A DNA stretch of 64,000 bases from Nocardia thailandica NBRC 100428 (GCF_000308795.1 NZ_BAGK01000106.1:1-64000); one strand, 5' to 3'; numbered from the stretch's first letter, positions 34,586-43,307 are shown. The notes: generated by a model not told the origin, from the letters alone. Program-made: numbers and translations.

Positions 34586-35353
34586 TCACGCGCGCGGCTC
34601 GGCCGCGGGTACCGCGCGTTCCAGCGGCCCGGCGCCGCGCCCGCGCCTGCTGCCCGCGTAGGCGTTCGCGCGCACCCGGGTCAGCGAGCTCGGCGCCAGG
34701 CGGATACCCGCGGGGCTGTTCCGCACCGGGTCGAACGCGCGGGGCGGCTCGCTCGCCTCGGCGTCGAGAGACAGCTCGCCCAGTACCCGCTCGTGCTGTC
34801 CCGAGCAGGTCAGGCGGAAACGCAGCGTGCCGCGGCGCGCGCAGGCGCGCAGGTCGCTCACCGACGCGTCCCGGGGCAGCGCGTCGGCCGCGACCGGCTC
34901 GGCGGACAACCACAGCGGTGCGCCGGCATCGACGCGGTAGGGCTGCAGGCTGCCGAACCGCGCCGAGGCCCAGCCCCGGGCCGGAGTCGGCAGGCACCGG
35001 CCCACCGCGCCCCGCCCGGACGTGGCCAGCGCGACGTCCCAGGCGCCGCCGTCGCGACCGGGCAGCCGGAACGCCAGACCAAGGACATCGGGCAGGCCGC
35101 CCGGAGCGCCCAGCCCCTTCGACAGCCGCGCGACCACCGGTCGCTCACCCGCCCCGAGCAGGACGTCGTCGTCCTCGGGACGGAATCGCCCGGTCAGGAC
35201 GATGCCGCGCGGATGGAAGACGCGGGCGCCGCGCAGCCGGGCGCCGGCCCGGAAGGCCGCGCGGACCGGCCGGTCGAGCAGGGCCGCGCGCGCGGCGTCC
35301 AGCGATCCGGCGGTTCTCCTCGGGCCGCGCGGGTCCTCGGCATGGATGAACAT
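34586..35353 (-). CDS. catalase-related protein (reduced heme-domain homologue)
   Basis: A 255-aa protein with the N-terminal catalase-like block ARVFHPRGIVLTGRF (the His aligns with the distal heme His of RVxHxxG), followed by VVARLSKGLGAPGGLPDVLGLAFRL, which mirrors the catalase RFS…G…D…RGFALKF region. The C-terminal heme-ligand Tyr region of true catalases is not visible, so it may bind heme differently or have another ligand. It has a good SigF-type promoter (35391-35415) and fits a stress role. Catalase activity is not established. Confidence 0.65.
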   Translation of the reverse strand: MFIHAEDPRGPRRTAGSLDAARAALLDRPVRAAFRAGARLRGARVFHPRGIVLTGRFRPEDDDVLLGAGERPVVARLSKGLGAPGGLPDVLGLAFRLPGRDGGAWDVALATSGRGAVGRCLPTPARGWASARFGSLQPYRVDAGAPLWLSAEPVAADALPRDASVSDLRACARRGTLRFRLTCSGQHERVLGELSLDAEASEPPRAFDPVRNSPAGIRLAPSSLTRVRANAYAGSRRGRGAGPLERAVPAAEPRA

Positions 35354-35390
35354 GGTGCTCCTCGGATCGTCGGGCCTCTCGCTGATCCGC

Positions 35391-35415
35391 GTACCCGGGA
35401 CGGCGAGCCGGAAAC
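35391..35415 (-). promoter_or_regulatory. SigF-type promoter of the catalase-related gene
   Basis: On the minus strand GTTT (35415-35412), a 15-bp spacer and GGGTAC (35396-35391) match the SigF consensus, about 38 bp upstream of the start at 35353. Confidence 0.65.
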
Positions 35416-35433
35416 AGGCTGCGCCACGGGTCG

Positions 35434-35457
35434 GTTCGCGGCGGGGCGGATGGGTAT
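35434..35457 (+). promoter_or_regulatory. SigF-like promoter of the APC permease gene
   Basis: GTTC (35434-35437), 14 bp, GGGTAT (35452-35457). The -10 is a perfect SigF box and the -35 has one mismatch. It ends 9 bp before the ATG at 35467, so transcription would start almost at the start codon (near-leaderless mRNA). Confidence 0.5.
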
Positions 35458-35466
35458 GCCGGCGTC

Positions 35467-36860
35467 ATGACGGTGGCCTTGAAACGGGCGGTGACGACCC
35501 CGCTGCTGTTCTTCTTCATCCTCGGCGACATCCTCGGCGCGGGCGTGTACGTGCTGGTCGGCTCGATCGCGGGGGAGTCCGGCGGTGCGGTCTGGCTGCC
35601 GCTGGTCGTCGCGCTGGCGCTGGCCGCCCTGACCGCGGGGTCCTATGCCGAGCTGGCGACGAAGTACCCGCGCGCGGGCGGGTCCGCGCACTACGTGACC
35701 GCCGCGTTCGGTCCGGCGGCCGGCTCGTTCGTCGGCTTCTGCATGCTGGGCGCGGGCATGGTGTCGGTGGGCGCGCTGACCGCCGCGTTCGCGGGGGACT
35801 ATCTGCAGACGCTCGTGTCATGGCCCGCGGCGGCCGTGGTGGTGGTGTTCTCGATCCTGCTGGCCGCGGTGAACATCCGCGGTATTCGGGAGTCGCTCGG
35901 CGTCAACGTGGCGGCGACCGTGGTGGAGCTGGGCGGTCTGCTGCTCATCGTCGGGCTCGGTGCCTGGGTGATGGCACGCGGCGACGCCGACGTCCAGCGG
36001 TTGACCGAGATCGGCGGCCCGGACCGTGGCCCGGCCGGAGCGGTGCTGGCCGGCACGGTCCTCGCGTTCTATTCCTTCGTCGGCTTCGAGACCTCGGTGA
36101 ACCTCGCCGAGGAGGTCGAGGACCCCCGCCGGTCCTATCCGCGAGCCCTCTTCGGCGCGCTGCTGACCGCGGGGCTGGTCTACGTGCTGCTCGGCGTGGT
36201 CGCCTCGGCGAGCGTGCCGGTCGAGCGGCTGGCGGGGTCGAGCGGTCCGCTGCTGGAGGTGGTGCGCGTCGCCGGGGAGTGCCCGATCGGCTGTTCAGCG
36301 TGATCGCGCTCGTGGCGGTGGCCAACGGCGCGCTGCTCACCGGGATCATGTCGTCGCGGCTGGCCTACGGCATGGCGCGCGACGGGCTGCTGCCGGGAGT
36401 CTTCGGGCGGGTGCTGCCGGGCAGGCGCACGCCGTGGGTGGCGGTCGTGGCGACGGCGGCGGTGTCGCTGGTACTGGCGCTGACCGGCGGGGTGGACGCG
36501 CTGGCCGCGACGCTGGTGCTGTTGCTGCTGTTCGTCTTCGCCGGGGTGGACGCCGCGGTGCTGGCGCTGCGCCGCGATCCCGGCCGCGCGGGGCACTTCC
36601 GGGTACCCACCGCCGTCCCGGTCGCGGGCCTGCTGTCGTGCCTGTTCCTGTTCACGCGCATCGAGCGGGAGGTGTGGTTGCGCGGGCTCGTCCTGGTGGT
36701 CCCGGCCGCCGCGCTGGCGTTGCTCAACGCGCGCCGCGCGCGGGGCGAGCCCGGGGCGGACGGCCGTTTCGCGAAGGACGGATACCGAACAGTTCGCCGC
36801 CGCACCCATCCGGCCGAACAGCCCTCCGGACAGGCGCGCCCGGCGGGAGACCGCAGGTAG
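35467..36860 (+). pseudogene. APC-family amino acid permease, split by a -1 frameshift
   Basis: The first frame (35467-36303) encodes the N-terminal part of an amino acid/polyamine permease (FILGDILGAGVYVLVGSIAGE, about eight helices) and ends abruptly after VVRVAGE. The matching C-terminal half continues in another frame (VPDRLFSVIALVAVANGALLT… to 36860). The shift lies in the G-run at 36274-36277: one more G would restore VAGGVPDRLFSVI and one continuous protein of about 464 aa. Either the gene is recently broken or one base is missing from the assembly. Confidence 0.85.
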
Positions 36861-37013
36861 ACCGGCGACCGGCCCGCCCGCCGCCGGGCGGCGCCCACGC
36901 GGCACGGGACGGACGCGCTCCGGAAAAGTTGTTTCGACTCCGTCCCCCGGTGCATCCAGCAGACAGCGATTCAAGCCTGCGAGTCGACCGATCGGCCAAC
37001 GAGGGGTGAGCAC

Positions 37014-37841
37014 ATGCCCGCACAGCACACCGGCACCGAACAGAGCGAGACCGCGATCGAGGGCTACGAGCGGCTCGAACCGGCCTTCACCCGCCTGGCC
37101 GGCCTGCGGCCCGGCAGTCGCGAACACGCCCGCATGCGTGAGCGCATCATCGAAGCCTGCCTGCCGCTCGCCGAGCACATCGCGATGCGCTACTCCGGAC
37201 GCGGTGAACCGTTCGAGGACCTGATGCAGGTCGCCTCGCTCGGTGTCGTGCTGGCCGTCGACCGCTACGACGTGGAGCGCGGCGTGCAGTTCCTCGGATT
37301 CGCCGTGCCCACCGTGATGGGCGAGGTCCGCAGGCACTTCCGCGACACCACGTGGGCGTTGCGGGTGACGCGGGCCGACAAGGAACTGCACGCGCGGATC
37401 GCGCAGGTGATCTCCGAGCTGACCCAGCGCCTGCAGCATTCGCCGACCACCGCCGACATCGCCGAGGCCGCCGGGGTGACCGTCGAGGACGTGGTGCGCG
37501 CCCGGATCGCGGGCGACGCCTACAACACCAACAGTCTCGACGTCCCGGCGGTGACCGGTGATGCCGAGCAGGGCGCGTCCTCGGCCGTCGGCGACAAGCT
37601 CGGCTACGCCGATCCCTGCTACGACCTGATCGAGCGGGCCGTCACCGCGGCGCCGGCCGTCGCCGCGCTGGACGACGACGAACGCCGGTTGCTGCACTGG
37701 CGGTTCTTCGTCGGCCTGTCGCAGGAGGAGATCAGCGGTCGCCTCGGCGTCTCGCAGATGACGGTGTCGCGGCACCTCAAGCGCGTGCTCGATCGCCTGC
37801 GTGAGCAGGTCACCGACCCGCCGGATCTCGCAGCGGCCTGA
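37014..37841 (+). CDS. SigF/SigB-family RNA polymerase sigma factor
   Basis: A 275-aa group 3 sigma factor: region 2 (EPFEDLMQVASLGVVLAVDRYD, RGVQFLGFAVPTVMGEVRRH), region 3 (ELTQRLQHSPTTADIAEAAGV) and region 4 HTH (GLSQEEISGRLGVSQMTVSRHLKRVL). Such factors drive stress and stationary-phase genes from GTTT…GGGTAT promoters, three of which are visible in this window. GAGGGGTGAG precedes ATG 37014. No anti-sigma (RsbW/UsfX-like) gene is adjacent, unlike many sigF operons, so its control gene lies elsewhere. A strong hairpin terminates it. Confidence 0.93.
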   Translation: MPAQHTGTEQSETAIEGYERLEPAFTRLAGLRPGSREHARMRERIIEACLPLAEHIAMRYSGRGEPFEDLMQVASLGVVLAVDRYDVERGVQFLGFAVPTVMGEVRRHFRDTTWALRVTRADKELHARIAQVISELTQRLQHSPTTADIAEAAGVTVEDVVRARIAGDAYNTNSLDVPAVTGDAEQGASSAVGDKLGYADPCYDLIERAVTAAPAVAALDDDERRLLHWRFFVGLSQEEISGRLGVSQMTVSRHLKRVLDRLREQVTDPPDLAAA

Positions 37842-37852
37842 GCGGGAGCCGG

Positions 37853-37886
37853 GGGCGAGGGACGGTGTGAGCACCGCCCCTCGCCC
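37853..37886. terminator. hairpin terminator between sigF-type gene and KGG gene
   Basis: GGGCGAGGG (37853-37861) pairs with CCCTCGCCC (37878-37886), with an inner GGTG/CACC pair. It sits 11 bp after the sigma stop and 10 bp before the stop of the convergent KGG gene, so it can serve both. No T-run follows. Confidence 0.75.
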
Positions 37887-37896
37887 GCGCGAGGCG

Positions 37897-38097
37897 TCAG
37901 CCGCCGCTGTGGCTGTGCTGGCCGCCGCGCTGCTTGGCCTCGGTCGGCTGGGCCTGGGCGCCCTTGCGTCCGGCCGTTGACGGGTCGGCGGCGTTCTCGC
38001 TGCCGAAGCTCCCGGTGCTGGCCTGCCCGCCCTTGCGGGCCTGGTCGGCGGTGTCGCTGCGGTTACCGAACTGTCCCGGGTTGTTCTGGTCTGCCAT
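37897..38097 (-). CDS. KGG-repeat general stress protein
   Basis: A 66-aa hydrophilic protein rich in Gly, Gln, Ser and Lys (ADQARKGGQAS, TAGRKGAQAQ, EAKQRGGQHS) with three KGG/KGA/RGG-type repeats, like con-10/GsiB stress proteins, thought to protect cells from drying. GAAAGGAG lies upstream of ATG 38097. A GGGTAG box on the minus strand near 38163 may be part of a SigF-type promoter, though its -35 is poor. Confidence 0.8.
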   Translation of the reverse strand: MADQNNPGQFGNRSDTADQARKGGQASTGSFGSENAADPSTAGRKGAQAQPTEAKQRGGQHSHSGG

Positions 38098-38317
38098 GAT
38101 CGGCACTCCTTTCCATCGGAATCAGTGTCGAGGCCGTGTCCGGCCTCGCCTGCCGCTCTACCCGTCACCGCGCGACCTACTCGAGATCTCTCGCCGGCGT
38201 ACCGGCGAAAAGGATTGCTGATCAGCGCTTTTCGCTGTCAGAAATTCTGTGACCATGGCCGGGTGGCCGGTTCCCGGGAGAGGATGGGCAGGGCGCGGAT
38301 CGGCGCGTGCCGCACGA

Positions 38318-39037
38318 TCAGGCGGCGTCGTGGAACACCAGCGCGAGAGTGCGCCGCAGGCCCGAGCGAATCGTGGACACCCCGTGGCGCGTCGGCGCCG
38401 CCGACCAGCCGCGTGCCGAGCGCACCGGCCGGTCCCGGGTGGTGAACAGGAAGCCGTCGCCCCGGGGAATCACCGTTGCGCTGCCCCGGGATTGGGCGCG
38501 GGCGCGCTGTTCGACGAGCAGGAACTCCCCGCCGGTGTGGTCGATGCCGGGACGGTCCAGGCCGATCACGACCTGCAGGTGGAACACCAGGTCGCCGTAG
38601 AGGTCCCGGTGCAGGGCGTTCCAGTCGCCCGCGGCGTAGCGCAGCAGGATCGCCGTCGGCTTCGTCTGTCCGGCGCGGTGACACAGGCGCAGCCATTCGT
38701 CGAAGGTGTCGGGCCAGGGTGCCGGGCGGCCCAGGCGTGCCCACCACTGCCGGGCGATCGGCAGCAGCCGGGGGTAGAGCGCCTGTTTGAGCTGCTCGAC
38801 CGGCTCGGGATACGGCGTGGCGAAATAGCGGTATTCGCCGGACCCGAAGCGGTGCCGGTTCATGTCGACGGTGCTGCGGAACCGCGCGTCGTCGTCGTAG
38901 AGATCGGCGAGCGCCGTCGCTTCGGCCGGGGTGAGCAGGCCGGGCAGGGCGGCGCCGCCGGCCGCATCGATCTCGGCGGTGATGTGCGGCCAGTCCAGCC
39001 GGTCCACGCGGTCCCGCCAGCCGGGCGCGGCGGTCAT
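38318..39037 (-). CDS. 2OG-Fe(II) oxygenase in an alkylation-repair operon
   Basis: A 239-aa oxygenase with the iron motif HRD (His143 in ALHRDLYGD), a distal His in TRHGVSTIRSG and a 2OG-type Arg in GLRRTLALVFHDA. The N terminus (AALPGLLTPAEATALADLYDD) resembles prolyl-4-hydroxylase/AlkB-like proteins. Its start overlaps the Ogt stop (ATGA), and Ogt overlaps the ECF sigma gene, so it is the third gene of a translationally coupled unit. A role in oxidative removal of alkyl damage (AlkB-like) is inferred from the neighbours; the classic AlkB nucleotide-recognition lid is not evident. Confidence 0.85.
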   Translation of the reverse strand: MTAAPGWRDRVDRLDWPHITAEIDAAGGAALPGLLTPAEATALADLYDDDARFRSTVDMNRHRFGSGEYRYFATPYPEPVEQLKQALYPRLLPIARQWWARLGRPAPWPDTFDEWLRLCHRAGQTKPTAILLRYAAGDWNALHRDLYGDLVFHLQVVIGLDRPGIDHTGGEFLLVEQRARAQSRGSATVIPRGDGFLFTTRDRPVRSARGWSAAPTRHGVSTIRSGLRRTLALVFHDAA

Positions 39038-39651
39038 GCGGCGGCCTCCAATTCCAGCAGCAGGTGTTTGGCCTCGGCGCCGCCGATGTATCCGCCCAGG
39101 CTGCCGTCGGCGCGCAGGACCCGGTGGCAGGGAACGACGACGGGTAGCGGGTTGGTCGCGCACGCGGTACCCACGGCCCGTACCGCTTTCGGGTTGCCGA
39201 CCGATCTGGCGACCTCGGCGTAGCTGGCGGTGTGCCCGTAGGCGATCTCGGGCAGGTGCTGCTGGACGAGCTGACGGAATCCGCGCGAGAGCGACAGGTC
39301 CAGGGGCAGGTCGAAGGCGGTGCGGCGCCGCGCGAAGTACTCGTCGAGCTCGCGCACGGCGGTGTCGAGGCGGTGGGGCGCGTGCAGTACGCGGGGGCTC
39401 AGCGTGGTCGCGAGGGTCGCCAGGACCTGATCGTGGTCCTCCCGGGCGTAGGCCACCCGCACCAGGCCCCGGGGCGTGGCGGCCAGCAGCAACCGGCCGA
39501 CCGGTGTATCGGTGGTGGTGTAGGCGATGTCGAGCAGTCCGGACCGGTCGGCCTCGTGTTCGAGCCGCTGATGCAGCCGCGCCAGCGTGGCCTCGTCGAC
39601 GAGTGCCGTCAGGGTGGCGAGCACGTCGTGTTCGTGGTGGTTCTCGGTCAT
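39034..39651 (-). CDS. ogt: methylated-DNA-protein cysteine methyltransferase
   Basis: A 205-aa suicide DNA-repair protein. The acceptor motif VVVPCHRVL contains Cys175, followed by GSLGGYIGG; the DNA-binding helix and Arg finger region (YAEVARSVGNPKAVRAVGTACATNPLP) precede it. It transfers methyl groups from O6-methylguanine. An extra N-terminal ~50 residues (ALVDEATLARLHQRL) is longer than many Ogt proteins. It overlaps the ECF sigma stop and the oxygenase start by 4 bp each. Confidence 0.95.
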   Translation of the reverse strand: MTENHHEHDVLATLTALVDEATLARLHQRLEHEADRSGLLDIAYTTTDTPVGRLLLAATPRGLVRVAYAREDHDQVLATLATTLSPRVLHAPHRLDTAVRELDEYFARRRTAFDLPLDLSLSRGFRQLVQQHLPEIAYGHTASYAEVARSVGNPKAVRAVGTACATNPLPVVVPCHRVLRADGSLGGYIGGAEAKHLLLELEAAA

Positions 39652-40139
39652 CGGTTCTCTCCTTCCGGCGTCGTGCCCGGATAGGTTCTGCGCAGGGTCT
39701 TCATGCCGTCGGCGGCCGCTCGGCGTGCCGCGTCGGCGGTTCCGCCGAGGATCCGCGCGATCTCGGCGTAGGGGAGCCCGGCCACGTAGTGGTAGGCGAT
39801 GGCCTGGCGCTGCTTGTCGGGCAGGTTCGCGACCGCGGCCCATACGCCCGCGTCGTCGGATCCGGCGACGCCGTCGCCGCGTGCCTCCTCGGGCACGTAC
39901 CCCACGGGCACCGGCCTGCGCCGGTCCGCCCGCACGACATCGATCGCCTTGCGGTGGGCGATGGTGACCAGCCAGGCCTCGACGTTCGCCGACGCGGGCA
40001 GCTCCGGGTAGGCGCGCATCGCGGCGAGAAAGGTCTCCGACCAGGCGTCCTCGGCGTCGTGCGGGCTGAGGACGACGCGGCAGACCCGCAGCACGGTCGG
40101 TCCGTGCTGGGTCACGTTCGTCTCGAACGGTGGCTTCAC
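39648..40139 (-). CDS. ECF-type sigma factor
   Basis: A 163-aa sigma-70-like factor with only regions 2 and 4: VCRVVLSPHDAEDAWSETFLAAM and WLVTIAHRKAIDVVRADRRR (region 2), then LPDKQRQAIAYHYVAGLPYAEIARIL (region 4). It is first in an operon with Ogt and a 2OG oxygenase, so it probably induces alkylation repair, perhaps autoregulated. No anti-sigma gene is attached. The GTG at 40139 is the best start; no ATG is available. Confidence 0.9.
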   Translation of the reverse strand: MKPPFETNVTQHGPTVLRVCRVVLSPHDAEDAWSETFLAAMRAYPELPASANVEAWLVTIAHRKAIDVVRADRRRPVPVGYVPEEARGDGVAGSDDAGVWAAVANLPDKQRQAIAYHYVAGLPYAEIARILGGTADAARRAAADGMKTLRRTYPGTTPEGENR

Positions 40140-40273
40140 GACCTCGTCCCGCCGCCCTCGACCGTGCCGGATTCGAGCGTCACCGTGTGACCGGTGTGCA
40201 TCGGGTTTCCCCTCTCTCTCGTTCTCGCCACGTAGACGCGCCCGCCGCGCGGGACGTGAGATGCCCGCGGGAC

Positions 40274-40966
40274 TCACGGGCGCCAGACGCCGGAGCTGCC
40301 CCGGCGATGCGAACCGAGGAGGTGCGTGTCGACGATGCCGATGGCCTCCATGAGCGCGTAGAGGGTGGTGGGACCGACGAAACCGAAGCCGCGGCGCCGC
40401 AACTCCTTCGACAGGGCGACGGATTCGGCGGACGTGGTCGGGATCTCCGCGAACGTCCGCGGCCGTGGCGTGTCCCGCGGCCGGAACGACCACACCAGCG
40501 CGGCCAGGCCGCCCTCCGCGCGCAGCGCGACGGTGGCACGGGCGTTGGTGATCGTGGCGACGATCTTGCGGCGGTTGCGCACGATCGCCGCCTCGGCCAT
40601 CAGGCGTTCGACGTCGGCGTCGGTGTAGCCGGCGACGAGGTCGGGGGCGAAGCCGTCGAAGGCGGCACGGAACGCCGGGCGCTTGCGCAGGATCGTCGCC
40701 CAGGACAGCCCGGCCTGGAACCCTTCGAGGCTCAGGCGCTCGAAGACGCCCTGTTCGTCGGTGACCGGCATGCCCCATTCGGTGTCGTAGTAATCGCGCA
40801 GCAACGGATCCGCCGCCGCCCACGCGGGCCGGGCCAGGCCGTCCTCGCCCACGACGACCGACGGGTCGGCGGCGCCGGCGCGGTCGGCGGGGTCGGCGGT
40901 CCCGGCGGCGCCGGTGGGAGGTTTCGCGCGCGACGACTCCGGAAGCGTCCCGGCCGGACCGGTCAT
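40274..40966 (-). CDS. tag: DNA-3-methyladenine glycosylase I homologue with altered zinc site
   Basis: A 230-aa Tag-family protein: DPLLRDYYDTEWGMPVTDEQG, LEGFQAGLSWATILRKRPAFR, FVGPTTLYALMEAIGIV. The glycosylase Glu in LEGFQAGLSW is kept. Compared with E. coli Tag, the zinc ligands Cys4, His17 and Cys179 read Pro (ARPAW), Tyr (DYYDTEW) and Ser (HLLGSH); only the His175 equivalent remains, so the zinc snap appears lost. A Pro/Ala-rich lead of about 40 residues is extra. It lies next to the ECF-sigma/Ogt operon, 134 bp upstream, in the same direction. GGAGAACC precedes ATG 40966. Confidence 0.88.
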   Translation of the reverse strand: MTGPAGTLPESSRAKPPTGAAGTADPADRAGAADPSVVVGEDGLARPAWAAADPLLRDYYDTEWGMPVTDEQGVFERLSLEGFQAGLSWATILRKRPAFRAAFDGFAPDLVAGYTDADVERLMAEAAIVRNRRKIVATITNARATVALRAEGGLAALVWSFRPRDTPRPRTFAEIPTTSAESVALSKELRRRGFGFVGPTTLYALMEAIGIVDTHLLGSHRRGSSGVWRP

Positions 40967-41192
40967 GTCGGTTCTCCTGTCGATTCGTCGAGGGTCGGTA
41001 GTGGGTAGACGTCGGCGTGGACGACATCGTGAGACCGGCGCCGATCCCCGCCGATCCCCGCCGATCCCATCGTCCCCCGGGCGGGTGACCGGTTCGCGGT
41101 GGTTGCCGGGCATCCGTGCGGGGAGCGGCTAGGGTGGGGGACGAACGATCTCGAGTCTGTCCGCCGAAGTTCTTCCTGCCGAGGGAGTCGTC

Positions 41193-42065
41193 GTGAGCCA
41201 GATCCCGCACGATCACAGCAATCGCCCGGTCGCGGTCGTCGGCGCGGGCACCCTGGGCAGGCGCATCGCGCTGATGTTCGCCACCCGGGGCGGCACGGTC
41301 CACATCACCGACCCGAACGCCGAACAGGGGCGCGCCGCCGTGGAGTACGCCACCGGCACGCTGCCCGAGGTACTCGGCGCGATCGACGGCGGCGCCCCCG
41401 GCACCATCTCCTACGTGCCCGCGCAGGCCGACGCGGTGCGCGACGCCTGGCTGGTGGTCGAGGCCGTCCCGGAGAACCTCGAGCTCAAGAAGAAGATCTT
41501 CGCCCAGCTCGAGAGCGACAGCCCCGCCGACGCGATCCTGGCCTCGAACTCCTCCTCCTACGCGAGCAGGCTGTTCACCGAGGGCCTGCGCACCCGAGAC
41601 CGCATGCTCAACACCCACTTCTACATGCCGCCGCAGTCGACCACGCTCGATGTCATGTCCGACGGGGACACCGCCCCCGAGATCATCGACTTCGTGTTGC
41701 GGACTTTCCCGCAGTTCGGCCTGCACCCGTTCCTGTGCCGCAAGGAGAGCACCGGTTTCGTGTTCAACCGGATCTGGGCGGCCATCAAGCGCGAGGCACT
41801 CGAGGTGGTCTACGAGGGTGTCTCGGTGCCCGCCGACGTGGACGCCATGTTCGCGCTGAACTTCGGCACGAAGGCGGGCCCGTTCCGGATGATGGATCAG
41901 GTCGGCCTCGACGTGGTCCTCGACATCGAGGAGCACTACGCCGCCGAGAACCCGCACCTGCCCGAAGGTCCCCGCATCCTGCTGAAGAAGTACGTCGACG
42001 CCGGGAAACTGGGCATCAAGACGGGCGAGGGCTTCTACGACGACTATGCCGCGCCGAAGGGCTGA
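41193..42065 (+). CDS. 3-hydroxyacyl-CoA dehydrogenase-like protein
   Basis: A 290-aa NAD-dependent dehydrogenase: Rossmann motif VVGAGTLGRRIALMFA at the N terminus, VEAVPENLELKKKIFAQLE, catalytic-type ASNSSSY and the His region NTHFYMPPQ, then the C-terminal dimer domain ending TGEGFYDDY. It resembles the single-domain HAD/lambda-crystallin (gulonate dehydrogenase) group more than the fatty-oxidation enzymes. GTG 41193 follows GAGGGAG. It is 6 bp before the beta-propeller gene and forms a two-gene unit with it. Confidence 0.88.
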   Translation: MSQIPHDHSNRPVAVVGAGTLGRRIALMFATRGGTVHITDPNAEQGRAAVEYATGTLPEVLGAIDGGAPGTISYVPAQADAVRDAWLVVEAVPENLELKKKIFAQLESDSPADAILASNSSSYASRLFTEGLRTRDRMLNTHFYMPPQSTTLDVMSDGDTAPEIIDFVLRTFPQFGLHPFLCRKESTGFVFNRIWAAIKREALEVVYEGVSVPADVDAMFALNFGTKAGPFRMMDQVGLDVVLDIEEHYAAENPHLPEGPRILLKKYVDAGKLGIKTGEGFYDDYAAPKG

Positions 42066-42071
42066 GCGGTC

Positions 42072-42968
42072 GTGACCGAGCTGCTCGCCCTCGATCTCGC
42101 CGGCCGGTGCATGCACGCGATCGCCCTCGACGGCAGCGGCGTGCGCACCGTCGTCGAGGGCCTCACCGACATGCCCGACGGTATCGTGGTCGATCAGCTG
42201 CGCGGCCATATCTACTGGACCAACATGGGCCGACCGGATCCCGGCTTCACGCCGGGCACGGAGCCGGATTTCTTCTCCCGCAACGGTTCCGTCGAACGGG
42301 TCGACCTCGATGGCGGCAACCGGCGCTACGTGGTCGAGCCCGGTGGGTTCACCACCGGCAAGCAGATCACCGCCGACTTCGAGGCAGGCCGCCTGTACTG
42401 GTGCGACCGCGAGGGCATGCAGGTGCTGACGTGTGACCTCGACGGCGGCGATCTGCACCCGCTGATCGTGACGGGCGAGGGCCCGGAAGACGCCGGGACG
42501 GTACGCAACTGGTGCGTCGGCATCTGCGTCGACCTCGATCGCCGCCTGCTCTACTGGACCCAGAAGGGCCCCGCCAAGGGCGGCGACGGCCGCATCCTGC
42601 GCGCGCCGCTCGACCTGCCCGCCGGTGTGTCCGCCCGCGACCGCGTCGACGTGACGACCCTGTTCGAGAACCTGCCCGAACCCATCGACCTCGAGCTGCG
42701 CGGCGCCACCCTGCTCTGGACCGATCGCGGCGCGCCCCCGGACGGCAACTCCCTCAACCGTGCCACGGTCGTCCCCGAACCCGGCCCCGCGCAGGTCCTC
42801 TCGCGTGGTTACCGCGAGGCCATCGGCCTGGCCTCGATCGGATCCCGCTTCTACGTCAGCGACCTGGGCGGCACCGTCCGCGCCGTCGACCTCGACACCG
42901 GCACCGAATCGGTGCTGGCCCGCCTCGGCTCACCGCTCACCGGCCTGGCCGTCGCCGATCTGGCCTGA
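42072..42968 (+). CDS. YWTD-type beta-propeller protein
   Basis: A 298-aa protein with repeated YWTD-like blades: HIYWTNMG, LYWCDREG, LLYWTQKG, LLWTDRG and a last RFYVSDLGG. This is the LDL-receptor YWTD or SMP-30-like propeller, used as a binding or lactonase scaffold. No export signal is seen, so it acts in the cytoplasm. Coupled to the dehydrogenase gene, it may hydrolyse a lactone made or used by that enzyme; that is inference. Confidence 0.85.
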   Translation: MTELLALDLAGRCMHAIALDGSGVRTVVEGLTDMPDGIVVDQLRGHIYWTNMGRPDPGFTPGTEPDFFSRNGSVERVDLDGGNRRYVVEPGGFTTGKQITADFEAGRLYWCDREGMQVLTCDLDGGDLHPLIVTGEGPEDAGTVRNWCVGICVDLDRRLLYWTQKGPAKGGDGRILRAPLDLPAGVSARDRVDVTTLFENLPEPIDLELRGATLLWTDRGAPPDGNSLNRATVVPEPGPAQVLSRGYREAIGLASIGSRFYVSDLGGTVRAVDLDTGTESVLARLGSPLTGLAVADLA

Positions 42969-42986
42969 GCACGGAGGTCGCCGGTC

Positions 42987-43307
42987 TCAGCGCGGATTGC
43001 GGTGGAGGTCGGCGCGGAGCTGGTCGCGTTCGGCGGTGAGGCGGGCGACGGTGTCCTCGAGTTCGAGGATGCGGGCCACCGCGGCCAGGTTGATGCCCTG
43101 CCCGGTCAGGGTGCTGATGCGGGACAGCCGCGTCATGTCCTGGGTGCTGTAGCGGCGGGTGCCACCCGTGCTGCGGGCGGGATTGATGAGTCCGTGCTGC
43201 TCGTACAGGCGCAGGGTCTGGATGCCGATCCCGGCCAGTTCCGCGGCCACCGAGATGGCGTATACGCCCTGGCCCGCGGTGGGGAGCGCGCCTCCTTGGG
43301 GGTCCAT
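42987..43307 (-). CDS. MerR/HspR-type regulator
   Basis: A 106-aa regulator with a MerR HTH (AISVAAELAGIGIQTLRLYEQHGLINPARSTGGTRRYS) and a C-terminal helix (LELEDTVARLTAERDQLRADL). The R-L-Y-E-x-x-G-L pattern and its divergence from hsp20 suggest an HspR-like repressor of chaperone genes. ATG 43307 follows GAGGTGAGGA; the longer start at 43367 would overlap the CIRCE-like element. It probably represses both itself and hsp20. Confidence 0.88.
   Translation of the reverse strand: MDPQGGALPTAGQGVYAISVAAELAGIGIQTLRLYEQHGLINPARSTGGTRRYSTQDMTRLSRISTLTGQGINLAAVARILELEDTVARLTAERDQLRADLHRNPR

Noticed and set aside
36928..36956. SigF autoregulatory promoter before the sigma gene
   Set aside because: GTTT is present, but the candidate -10 (GGTGCAT) differs too much from GGGTAT.
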